Shown here in pieces: positions 26,037 through 36,740 of a DNA stretch of 64,000 nucleotides (positions are counted from its first letter, which is position 1; every line of letters starts with the position of its first letter). Position numbers and translations under genes: made by a program. Origin of the DNA: Tetrahymena elliotti 4EA (taxonomy: Eukaryota > Ciliophora > Oligohymenophorea > Hymenostomatida > Tetrahymenidae); assembly GCA_000231825.2 (NCBI GenBank), contig JH720351.1, positions 124,001-188,000 of the forward strand, given 5' to 3'. The notes under the pieces were generated by a model. It ran no database searches, was not told where the DNA came from, and saw only the letters and a program-made list of their open reading frames with translations.

Positions 26037-26914
26037 ATGAAAGACAATTAATAAGTAGAGGATTAAGTTAAATAAGAAAATCCTCATGCTCCTAATAAAG
26101 ATAAGGCAGTTTTATTAGCATAAATCCCATAAATTAGCATTAAAAATATTCTAGATAGATTGAATGAATTAGGAGAATTTATTTATGATAAAGATGAAGA
26201 GGGAGATTCTGTCTTCCAAAATTAGGCCCATATGAAATACTTTTTACATAAGAAATATACTGGGGTTAATGGAAGAATGGTCAACACCATGGAAGAGGAG
26301 TCTACCAAATACATTCCTATGCCTATTATGAAGGATATTGGAGAAACGATAAGGGTTAACGAAAATGTAGACTCATAATTTCAGATGGTGAGATTTATAT
26401 TGGAAATGTTGTAGAATTTGTTAAGTAAGGAAAAGGAAAATAAATCACTAAAGACTTTTAATAAGAAGGAGATTAGCATAATGATAAAAAGCATGGAAAA
26501 AGTGTTTAAATCATGAAAGATGGTACACGCTATGAAGGATAGTTTGTAAAAGACAAAAAAGATGGCTTAGGAGAATAAAATTGGCCTGATGGCTCAAAAT
26601 ATGTAGATCTATTCTAGGATGATTATTTACATGGGCAAAACGGATTGTATACTTGGCCAGATGGAAAATCATATTAAGGTGAGTTTAGATATAGTTATTG
26701 GTCTTAGGGTGTTTTTTGGCCTTATGGTCGTAAGTATGATGGAGAATACAAAAATAATAAAAAAGATGGATATGGTATTTTTACCTTACCAGATAATCGT
26801 GGATATAAAGAATTTTGGGATGATGGAAAGTAGCATGGAAAGGGTATCTATATTACAAAATCAGGAAAAGAAAAAGAGGTAAGGAAAGAGAGTTAGATGG
26901 ATTAAAGAAGATGA
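26037..26914 (+). CDS. MORN-repeat protein with apparent frameshift(s)
   Basis: From ATG 26037 a helical N-terminus reads through DRLNELGEFIYDKDEE and GDSVFQN. One base later the protein continues in another frame as LGPYEILFTQEIYWGQWKNG. About eight MORN units follow to 26880, each of the form (Y)xGxWxxxKxxGxG, for example RYEGQFVKDKKDGLG, KSYQGEF, KYDGEYKNNKKDGYG and DDGKQHGKGIYI. MORN repeats bind membranes or scaffold proteins in basal bodies, flagella and division structures. The change near 26215-26226 behaves like one missing T in AAAATTA. At the end, TGA 26912-26914 closes the repeat frame. The first frame, however, resumes as GKRVRWIKEDESDDDYQDF, which looks like a genuine MORN-protein tail and would run to TGA 27105-27107. 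Sequencing error, recent decay and real frameshifting remain possible. Confidence 0.75.
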
Positions 26915-28480
26915 ATCTGATGATGATTACTAGGATTTTGATTAATAAATTAATTCTTTAAATGTATTAGATCTAACATTAAGATTTTTTGTATTGAATA
27001 TCTATTTTATTTTGTTGAAAAATATCGATATTCATTATCTTATTAATACAAATTATTTAGCTTTTATGAACTAAAGTTTTTTTTTCGAGAATTAAATATA
27101 AGTATGACGTTTATTCAAATTTAAGAGAAAAATTATCTGTGAGTTGATTGTATTTCTTTTGTTCACTAACTTGCTTTTAATTATTTTATTTGAGTAAGAA
27201 AAAACATTCCAATATAGCATCAGATTAAAAATTTTTATGATTTAAGTTATTTTTTTGTTCTTCATTTTATGAATACAATGTTTTCAAAAAAAAAATACAA
27301 TCAATCATTGTCAAAAGAGTTTAGAAGAAAATATTATTTGTTTTAACTTATTAAATTAATAAAATAAAGTTATAATAGTAAAAAAATCTGTGGAATTTTC
27401 AGCTTGAGAAATACTACTTCATTCCTAAATATAAAATTTTTATTTTATAAAACAAAATTATAAAAGTATAAAAAGGCATACAATTTTCACCCCCTAAATT
27501 TAAACTTTTCTTGCAAATTGTTAACTTACACTACATTTTTGTTTTTTTATTACACTTTATGTAAATTAGTAGACTTTATTCCTTTTGACCTTTAAAGTGT
27601 TTTTAAATTGTGATTTTCTTTGCATTAGATTATGAAAGAATTTTGAGTTATGGAAGTACTTCTTTATTTAATTTTTTTATTGATGTTAGTACTGCTTTTG
27701 AGGAATTTAGAAATATTTGGGGAAATTAAAAGAAGATAGTTTTTTGGAACAAAATTAGATGAAGAAGTTTTTTAAAAATTATTTTGAATGCATGATTTAT
27801 AATAAATATAATAATGCTGGACAAGTAATTAGATTACTTAAGCGAAGTTATGAATTTATGAAAATTGTAAAACCATGTAAAAAATTTAATCTTTGTTCAA
27901 GAAATATGTCTATTTTTTCAAATTATTTGTGGCTAATATATTTATTTTATCATTATTATTAAAGAAATGCTTATTGATATTTTAGCCCAATTTGAAATGT
28001 TTATGAAGCTTTCAATCAATCAAATTAATTAATTTATGAAATAAATAAATGAGTGAATCCGAAAAATAATAAAAACTCTTTATTGATTATTTTAGATACT
28101 ATTTAAATTGTTTATTTAATGAGAATAGCGTTAGAAACAAAAATACATTATTTACTATATATTTTGAGTGAATGCAGTATTACAGATAAAAAAGAAATAC
28201 CACAATTGTATTTGAGTCTAATAATCTATCTATTTATAGGTAATTCCTACCACTAGTTAGAGCCTTGTAATAATAAAAATTTACTGTTGTAAATTTGCTT
28301 GAATTAAAAGCTAAAAGATGAATTTATATAGTACAAAATGGCACATTCTAAAACTAAAATAAACCAATGAATATTGGAGATATTTGCATCAGTTTTTAAG
28401 ACTATGGTATAGATTATAAATAAAGACTAAAGTGTATTTAACTAGATTTTTTTAAAAAGAGAAGAGAAAGCTCAAAAATT
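26915..28480. other. Intergenic stretch
   Basis: About 1.5 kb after the MORN gene. The first part may still be coding tail (see the MORN entry). A G-containing segment near 27640-27960 gives a 67-codon standard frame, but its residue use is not protein-like and I do not call a gene. Confidence 0.45.
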
Positions 28481-29260
28481 TTGTGTCGAATAAATAATGG
28501 ATTAAAAAGATAAACAAGAAAATATGGTTGGAGAAATGAAAATAGAAAAGAAGTGAAATTTTAATATAGGACAAACGAGGATGAGAATATATATATAGAT
28601 GGACACGATGGTGAGAAAAGTAATTATGAATGAATTATGAGGGGTGAAATGAGATATATTAATCTATGAAAGTATTATTATTGAATGGAATGCTATTAAT
28701 TTTTGTTTATTTGCTTCTTTCTTTAATTACTAATTTTATTAAATTGAGGTATTATTTCCTTATGAGCTTTCAAAAAGAATGCGATTAAAGAATTTGATAA
28801 ATTCAAAAAATCAATCCAACATTCTTCTTTTTTATGTGGTCAAAACTAGTAAAGAAGCAAATAATTATTAGTATTGCTTATCATTGTTTTTTGTTACAAT
28901 AATAGCTAATAATTGAGGTGAGAGGTGAGATATAATGTTATATGTAGGAATTGAATCAAACAGACAGACGATCGAAATTTTAGGCAGTGATGAGATATAT
29001 ATAGTTATGAAATTATGTTAAAGTTGTGAAATTTTAATGAGGGATAAGGGGTGAGGTGTGAGGTGAGGGAGGGAGGGACAGTTGGTAAATAAAGTACTGT
29101 GAGAGGTGAAATGAGAGGATTTATATAAGTTATTATTTAATTTGAATTTAAGTAAGAAGGGTTAGTTTGTTTGATAATGAATTGAGATATAATGAATGTT
29201 TTGGGTGAGTTTATCTGATTTGATATTATGTTTATTTATATGAGAGAGGGTGAGGTATAT
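28481..29260. other. Purine-rich, G-clustered tract
   Basis: The plus strand is dominated by A and G with repeated GAGGTGAGA-type words: 28915-28934 reads GAGGTGAGAGGTGAGATATA. G runs cluster at 29039-29080, including GGGATAAGGGG and GGGAGGGAGGG. This is unlike the A/T sequence around it. It lies just downstream (transcript sense C/T-rich) of the minus-strand 551-aa gene, so it may be that gene's 3' UTR or terminator region, or DNA able to form a G-quadruplex or triplex. No coding frame is evident. Confidence 0.6.
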
Positions 29261-29355
29261 TTGTGAATTTTTTTCATAGAGTTTGAATTATTTTTTGTTT
29301 GTGTGTTTGCTTATCTAAAATTTAATCAGCAAATTTGTTTTATGCTTTTCATTTT

Positions 29356-31011
29356 TCAGAAACGGTGGATATAAACACCGGAAGACATTTTTTTTATTCC
29401 CTTAGCAATACGGTTGACCCATTCGATATAGTGCTTAGCGGTATCTTCATTCTACCAGCTCTTGGATTAAATCTTTTACTTAATATTGGCGGAATCCTCG
29501 AAGAATTGAATTGAAATGTAAAGCAATTATTGCTTGATTGAATTCATGAAATCGAGATCTTCCTTGGTCCAGTTTCCATTTTTGTTGACTTCAGAGAAAA
29601 TCATCTTGTGCATCTTAATATCATTACTATTTAATTAAGTTATGTTCCAGTCATTGAGGGTGAGGAACAAGACACGGAAGTGAGCAAGAGTGAAGATGTC
29701 GACTTTTTGTCTCATCTTACCAGACCCTTTAACACGGATGATGTATTTAATTAAATGATGGAATTCCTTTGAGTTAGGAAGAACATCAGTCAAGAAATTA
29801 AGGAGTGAAACCATGCAGAATTTGTTGGCGTTTTTCAATTAAGATTATTATTTATTAGAAGTAAGGGTAGAGCTGCTCTTGGTGGCATCACTGTCGCTTT
29901 CAGAACTCTTTCTGATGGGAGCGTTGTAGGCATTCAAGATGGGACTAGTATTCTTTGAAGACTTAGAGTATTTTTCACCCAAGGAGTGTTGAGAAGAAAT
30001 TGATTCTTCATTCTTGGCCTCCAAGCTGTCTTTTCTTTCCATACCGCAGATGTGGATATCATCTAAAATCAAACCTTCAGCTTAGTGCTTGTTTTAACTT
30101 TCGTTGTAAAAGTAATTGGCAGGAGCTGATGTTGAATGAACAAGTTGATTAAGTTGCAAGAATTGTTAAGCATTTTGATGACTGTTGCTAGATTAGGCTG
30201 GGTAAGTACAGTTTGTCATTGATTGGAGATCATGGGTGCTGGAAAAGACAGTGTCTATGTCATTAAGTGTTTGAATACTAGAAATATTATCATGGACATT
30301 CTTGTAGAATTATTAACCTTAGTTGATGGCGTTTTGATTAGAGCAAGTGGCAGAGGGGTTGCAAGCTGCAGCAACAATGGTTGTTGCAGTTTGGTATTAA
30401 GATGAATGAGTATTGGGAAGGAAAATATTCTCTTAATTGGCTAAGTCAAAGTTATATTGGTTTTATCCAAAAGAACTGCTTGTGGCCTTTTAAGAGTATT
30501 ATTATAATCCAGTAAAAATTTACTTGTTGTTAGCATTGGTGGAATTAGAAGCGTTAAGGTGGTTATTGCTTTAGAAAACAAAATTCGAAGATTAGGTATT
30601 ATTATTACCTTAGGTGTTTTAACTGGTCTTAGAAGTGCCAGTAATACCGAGAGAGAAAGGAGTAGCAAACTATTATTAACTAGGAGTATTGGTTTGATAA
30701 TTGTAGTTGTAGCTGTAGTTTTGGTAAGTGTTACTTTGGAAGTCGTTGGATGTTCCAGTGGTTTTGGTATGGGGAAGGAAGTAAATTTATTCATCCTTCA
30801 ATGTATTTGAGTGAATTGCAGCAGCGGTAGCAAAGGGATTACTGTGCTATTGAGAAGCTTATTATTAAGTTTAGTGATAGTGTTGGTGGTAGTTGATGGT
30901 GGGTTCTTCATCGTTGTGGTATGAAATGTACTCAGCTCCGATGTTTTCGAAGAGGTAATTGTTTTAATTTTAAGATTGACTCTACACTTTTTCACTGTAA
31001 TCCAAAGACAT
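29356..31011 (-). CDS. 551-aa protein with conserved-looking C-terminal domain
   Basis: A single frame from ATG (31011) to TGA (29358-29356). Residues 1 to about 390 are low-complexity Asn, Gln, Ser, Thr and Tyr (NYSYNYNYQTN, FSLGITGTSKTSQ). The last about 155 residues are a compact, charged helical domain: KNANKFCMVSLLNFLTDVLP, KEFHHLIKYIIRVKGSG, KMRQKVDIFTLAHFRVLF, LDFMNSIKQQLLYISIQFFE, AKHYIEWVNRIAKGIKKM. I do not recognise the family. There is no membrane segment. Codon use differs from neighbours: TTC, ATC, AAC, CTC, GCC and AAG are frequent, as in highly expressed ciliate genes. The 5' flank is T-rich, then A/C-rich with few G, resembling a strong ciliate promoter and leader. Confidence 0.75.
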
Positions 31012-34000
31012 TTATTTTATTTATTTTTGGTTTAGTTTGAGTTGCACTCTTTCTCTCTTTCAAAGGTAAGGGGGATTTGAATTAAGTTGACAATTCTGAA
31101 TGAATTTTGTATGATAAATCTTCGATGTATTTGAAGATTTCTTTTTTTGCGATAATAAAGTTTTTTTTATTAAATTTTTTTTGATTATTTATTAATAATA
31201 TTTTTTCTTTTCTTTCTAACTCTTTTTAATCTTGATTAACCTTTTTGGGATATTTCATTAAAATTTTGATTGATAAATGCGACGTCTAATTTTCAAATTA
31301 TATTTTTTTATTTTCTTCTCTCATTTGGATGATTTCTTCTCTTATTTTAAATTTTAACATACCCCATCCATCTTAAAAAATTTGATCATTTTAATTTAAC
31401 TAATCTTCTTTTTTCAATTGTCTTTTTTCGTATAATTTAATCAGCTAGTGATATTACTCCTTGCTTATTTTTACCTTTTTCATTTATTTTTTAATGCTAA
31501 AGAAGCAAAGCACTCAAAAGTTACCAAATCAAAGCAAACAAAAGAAACAACTCATATACAGAAACACAAACACAAACCTAAACCAAACTAAACTAAACAA
31601 TCAAACAGCTAAGCAAAAAATAATGTAAAATATTATTATTAGATTTATTCAGAATACAAAATATCTCTTTGTTTATTAATTATTTACACCAATCAGATAA
31701 TTGTTTCTACAAAATCATCTTAGTCCCACTAATTATTTTCAATTTTAATGTAAATGACTTCAAAATTTAATTATTTTTAAAACCTATAAAATCTGAATCA
31801 CTTTTTCTAAACAGTCCATTTCTCTCTTCTTTCTTTATCATTCAAGTAAATTAAAAAATCACACAGTTCATTTAATACTTAATCATTTTTTTCAGTCTCC
31901 TTCAATTCTTATCACCTCAACATCTTTGTTTATTTTTAAAGATATCATTTCTTACAACTATTTCGCATCTTCTTCTTCCCTTATATTTTCAAAATAAAGC
32001 AATAGTAGGTAGCGAAAAATAATTTAAATTTAACCAAAATTCGCTTCCATTAAATATTTATATTTTGAAGCAAACAGTAAGGAAAAATGAAGTTAATGAA
32101 TTGAAATTTATGAGTTACAGCCACTTTTTTCACCTTACATGAAAAATAAAATAATTAAAACAACATTAATTCGGTATTTTGTTGATGGGATTGAGAGAGA
32201 TGAAAATATTTAATTTACTCAAGTATTGATTTATTGCTTTCATTAAAAAGTATTTAAATATGTATTACTCCCATTCTAATTAGATATTATCTTCCTCTCT
32301 ATTATCACTCAATAATTGGATATCAAAATATTATTCTCAAATCCATAAGAAGTCATCGAAAGCTACATCATCATCATTATCATCTTAATATTTTTATGCG
32401 GTTATTCGGTTACTCAAAATAAATGTAAGAAGCAAATGCAAATTTGAGTTTTGATTTAAAAAGTTTATTGATGTTATAATGGAGAGGATTATTAATAGTC
32501 TTCTAAAATTTTCTATTTTTATTCTTAACTAGGCTGTTTTAACAGCAAAGTGGCCTATAATTTTTATGAAATATTAGCCAATTAATTCAGTCTAAGAATT
32601 TAGCAAATTAATACTATATTATCAATTTAATGTAAAATAAAAACACTTCAAATATATAAATTGGCAGGCTTATTCTACCTTTTTACAAATTAATATTAAT
32701 AAATTATTCAACTCTTTAAAATTTACATTGTTGTTCTCATAAAAAATTATTTATCAAAATGGTTTAAAAGAAAACTTTTAAACCAATAGCTCTAAAATGT
32801 TAATCATACCTGATAATTTGAGTTCATTTCATGAGTAGATAAAAAAAATATGTTTACTAATAAAAATAAAATTGTCATTTCTTCAAGCATTTAAAATTCC
32901 CTCAAAAAATATGTAAAAAGGGCCAACTTTTAATATATATTAAAGCATACAGCCATCACTATTACTAAGATACCTCCTGCGTATATTTGAATTGTAACTT
33001 AAAATTAATTTAAATATAACTCTCTTAAATTATAAGCAGTGCTTTTGGCTAAATCAAAAGAGGTAAAAAATTTGTTGTAAAAATGTAAAATTATAAATTC
33101 ATTCAAACAAGAATGAAAAACGTTTCTTAACTAAAATCTTCTAAATTGAAATTAGCTTAGACTAAATAAATTTATTTGTTAGAGATGGAATTAAATTTTC
33201 AAATCATGATGAAGTAGTTAATCAGTTATTAGGTAAAATTTTGATTCATTACAACAATACTTTTTTTAAAAAAAAAAACCATATTTATGATTTATAAAGA
33301 AAATATGTATTTATTTAGTCAATAAAATTAATCTTTGTTTATTTTAGATTAATTTTTCATGAGTTAAAAATTATGCTTTATAATCTAAAAATATAATTTA
33401 TTTACTTTTAAATTTTCTAAAGGGTCTTTGATCAAGTGCAATATTGCTCCCAGCAATTAAGTAAAAATTATGGAAGAAAATTATACTATCAAAAACCGAA
33501 AAAATATCTTTATCTTACATAATAGATATATCAAAAGATATGTAACTTAAAATAAATAATAGATTAATAACAAGTTGTACTTTTTGAATTTTTCTTTCTT
33601 CTTAACTATCTTAACTATTTTTAGATTATAGATTTAAAATTAATTAATTTAATAGGTGTGAACATGAGCTAGTGTATTGATATTTAACATATTAAAAAAA
33701 ATTTGCTACTAATTTATGATAAGAATGTAATAAGTTGATTTTTAATCATTCGTACATTCAAGAATTTATATTTTTGATTATTTTAATTTCATAACAACAT
33801 AATTTAGTATTTAAATATATTTCATTTAGCTTTTAGTCTCTAAGTTAAACTATTAAATTCATACTTTAAATAAGATTTTTGATTGCTATGCAAAACTTTT
33901 CATTTCATTTTATTTTAAACTTTAAATGAGATATTCTAATTTTTTAGTGTTAAATTTTAACTTTTAGATCAAAAAATCTATTATCAAAATTAATTATTTA

Positions 34001-35414
34001 CTTAAGTTATAATAAAGACTATAATGTAGATATTTATCCCACCTAAAACTGCCTAATTAATTTAATTCTTGTTTGTTAACTATCAAAAACAGATAATAGA
34101 AAAATTCAGTCTATTTGAATTCAATTATACTAATTGTCGGGATTTATAAATAGAATTTCACTATTCCTCTTACATCAATTTTACTCTAAATTGTAATTTT
34201 ATGATTAATTAAAAAATTTAGAGAGTCATATTTAGTTTTCAATTTTTATTCTTAAAAATTTGCACTTTTTAAAAGATGATACCGTGTTTTTCATTTAAGT
34301 ATTAATAAAGCAATATTGGCCACAATAAAATTAAGTTGAAGATTTTTTGAAAAAGCAATGTTAAATACCATATTGCTATGTAGCATTTAGGCATAAGATT
34401 CATAGAATTTTTTAGATTTTGATTTATACATTCTTACAAATATTTAAATATAACCTTTTTGATTTCATCGCAATATCAAAATTTAATTCATAGTGCGTTA
34501 GAAATAATTTACCTACCCACAAAAAAAACAATTATAATTAATTAAATTAGAAGGATCGCCAATAAAAATATAAACAAAAATTAAATAAATTTATAAATAA
34601 TATATCAATTTTTTAGTTTGTTTGTTTTAACATCGATTTCCCCCCTCCTACTACATTCTTTTTCTTAAAAATTTGTTACTGCTCAATACATTCTTGGGTA
34701 TGCAGATTTTATTTTGTTAAATAATATTCAATGTAAGTAGATATTTTGAAATTTTATTATTGATAAATCAAGAATAAAATACATACACTTTATTTTTCCT
34801 CGTACTTTCAATTGATGATGAATAAAATCTTAGAAAAATTGCTCCCTATTTGAATAGGACTTGAATTTGATGAAAATTTAAAACAGTAAAGTCTTAACTT
34901 CGTTTGATACTAAAAGCCAAAGACTTATTGTATTAAACCAAATGGTGCATATGTAAATATTCTAAATCACAATTTTTTCTTAGTTTTCATCAGATTTAGA
35001 ATTCAAAATTCAAAAATTTTTTCATTTATTCTTTAGATTTAATATTTTATTAATTGTAAGCTTTTAGAAGCTATTTTAAGTGTATTAAAGCTTTTTTTAT
35101 TTGATTATCTAAAGTAAATAATTATTGTCACTTAAAACCTATTCATTGAAAATATTTTAAAAACAAAACTAAAGTAATTCATGTTAAGATCACTGTTCTT
35201 AGTTAATAAATATTGATTACTTAAACCAAGTTAAGCACTTGCTTTACTGAATATTTAAAATCCATTTTAAGCTAATTTAATATTTTTTGCTCTCCACCTT
35301 TATTAAAAATAATTAAAGCTTTTAAATATCAAAAAAGTTATTAAAAAACAAATGTAAATATAAATTTTTTTTAAGTTTAAAATCTCTAAAGACTAAGGCC
35401 TAAAAAAGTGAGAA
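31012..35414. other. Gene-poor AT-rich DNA
   Basis: About 4.4 kb. Near the left end 31500-31622 is an A/C-rich, nearly G-free stretch on the plus strand. Near 32345-32400 on the minus strand a short acidic reading (DDNDDDVAFDDFLWI before TGA) looks like a protein tail but cannot be extended. Otherwise there are no frames with protein-like composition. Confidence 0.45.
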
Positions 35415-36740
35415 ATGTCTAAGAATAAGTATAAGAAGCTGAACTAAAATTTTAGGAGAGGTGTAAAATAGTTTGTAAGATTAATTAAACTAAATACAAT
35501 TATTATAAATAGGTTTAATAATGATATTATACTATTGTTAAATTCAAGTAAGGACATGTAACTAAATAAATTCTATCGTTTACCCTATCCCTATCTATTT
35601 CACTTTAGTCTAATTAACTTTTATAATTATAACAAATTAAAGCTATTTCTTCTTGCATTATCAAAGGTAATATTAATATAAACAAAGTTAAACCAGCTTC
35701 AATGAGTCTACCCTGGGTCCTAAAATATAATTTTATCTTTTGAGGAAGAACTAAAATTAAATGTGGTTAATATTAATTAACAGCTTATTTAGTATTTGGC
35801 TTATATTTGTTGTTAAAACTGAACAGGTGTTCAGAGATAACTGTGGCTGATAAGAAATAATCTATTTGAAAAGCATCTTTAACAATTAAATTAAAAATTG
35901 ACAATAACAAAGAAAGAATTTTGTGTTTATAGATATCTGAATTACTATCCCTTTTAATTTGATGACTTGCTAATACAAATTATGAAAGGAGAAAATTTAA
36001 ATCTAAAGCTAATTTCCCTGTAGTTTCTTATGACGATTAATTATAAGTAGTATTATCTTTAAATTTGGATCATGACCAGGTAGATGTTGCGCTATATTAT
36101 TAGAGCAAGTTTAAAATATTATCTATAATGACGAAATATTTACTTATTCCAACTTCTATTTTGAGTCAAGTAATATTCTTTCGCACTTTAAAACAGCTCA
36201 CACTCCGTTCTACAAATTAATATTTCTATCACCTGAAATTAGAAAGAGTAATAGATGAATAGATTCACTTCAATGAATCAACTTTTTTATGATATTATAC
36301 ATTTAGTTGCTTTTTGCTTCACCTTGCTATCTCAAAAAAAATAAATTTACATTACTTTTTTTTCTTTTTACTGATATGTCTGAAATATGAAAAAAATTTT
36401 TAATAAAATCTGTTTTTAAGTCAAACAATTATTCTAATACTTTTTTAAAATTTTGATAACTGGGCAAACATAAAATACAATTGTTATAAAACAAACAATT
36501 TGATCAAAAAGAAAATAACAATTATCTTTGTAAAAATAAATCTACAACAATCCATCCAAATCATTTTTAGATTATAATTATTAATCCATTCTATATTCAC
36601 TCAAAGATTAAATTTGCTTCTGAGCAATTGTACCGTCAGAAATTCATTAATATGGGTAAATAGTATGCAAGATTAACTAAACCCTCTGACTTTTATTAAA
36701 CTAAAGAGTCCTTGTATTATAAAAAAAATATAATCTCCCT
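35415..36740 (+). pseudogene. Coding-like islands, possible decayed gene
   Basis: Three plus-strand pieces have more G/C and more protein-like residue use than the surroundings. The first starts at ATG 35415 (MSKNKYKKLNQNFRRGVKQ) and runs to about 35680. The second, about 35980-36290, reads RRKFKSKANFPVVSYDDQ, LNLDHDQVDVALYYQSKF and TLKQLTLRSTNQYFYHLKL. The third, about 36600-36750, reads KIKFASEQLYRQKFINMGKQ and ARLTKPSDFYQTKESLYY. They lie in different frames with TGA between them, and simple introns do not join them. The middle piece has leucine spacing like a leucine-rich repeat. I cannot name the family. With only one stop codon in this AT-rich genome, open frames of 90 codons arise by chance, so the call is weak. 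Confidence 0.3.

Noticed and set aside
26211..26225. A 15-nt GT...AG intron as the cause of the MORN frame change
   Set aside because: Its length is a multiple of three and would not change the frame.
26200..26230. Euplotes-style programmed +1 frameshift at AAA-TAR in the MORN gene
   Set aside because: In Euplotes TAA/TAG are stops and TGA is Cys. Here TAA/TAG are Gln and TGA is the stop, so that mechanism does not apply directly.
26619..26882. Methionine-rich 87-codon frame
   Set aside because: It is a shadow of the MORN repeats, which occupy another frame of the same DNA.
27759..27962. 67-codon frame after the MORN gene
   Set aside because: Asn/Lys/Tyr/Phe-rich reading with no homology or start context. 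Frames of this size are expected by chance in this DNA.
30441..30995. Serine/threonine/leucine-rich frames on both strands inside 29356-31011
   Set aside because: They are out-of-frame shadows of the 551-aa gene, whose own frame runs unbroken to TGA.
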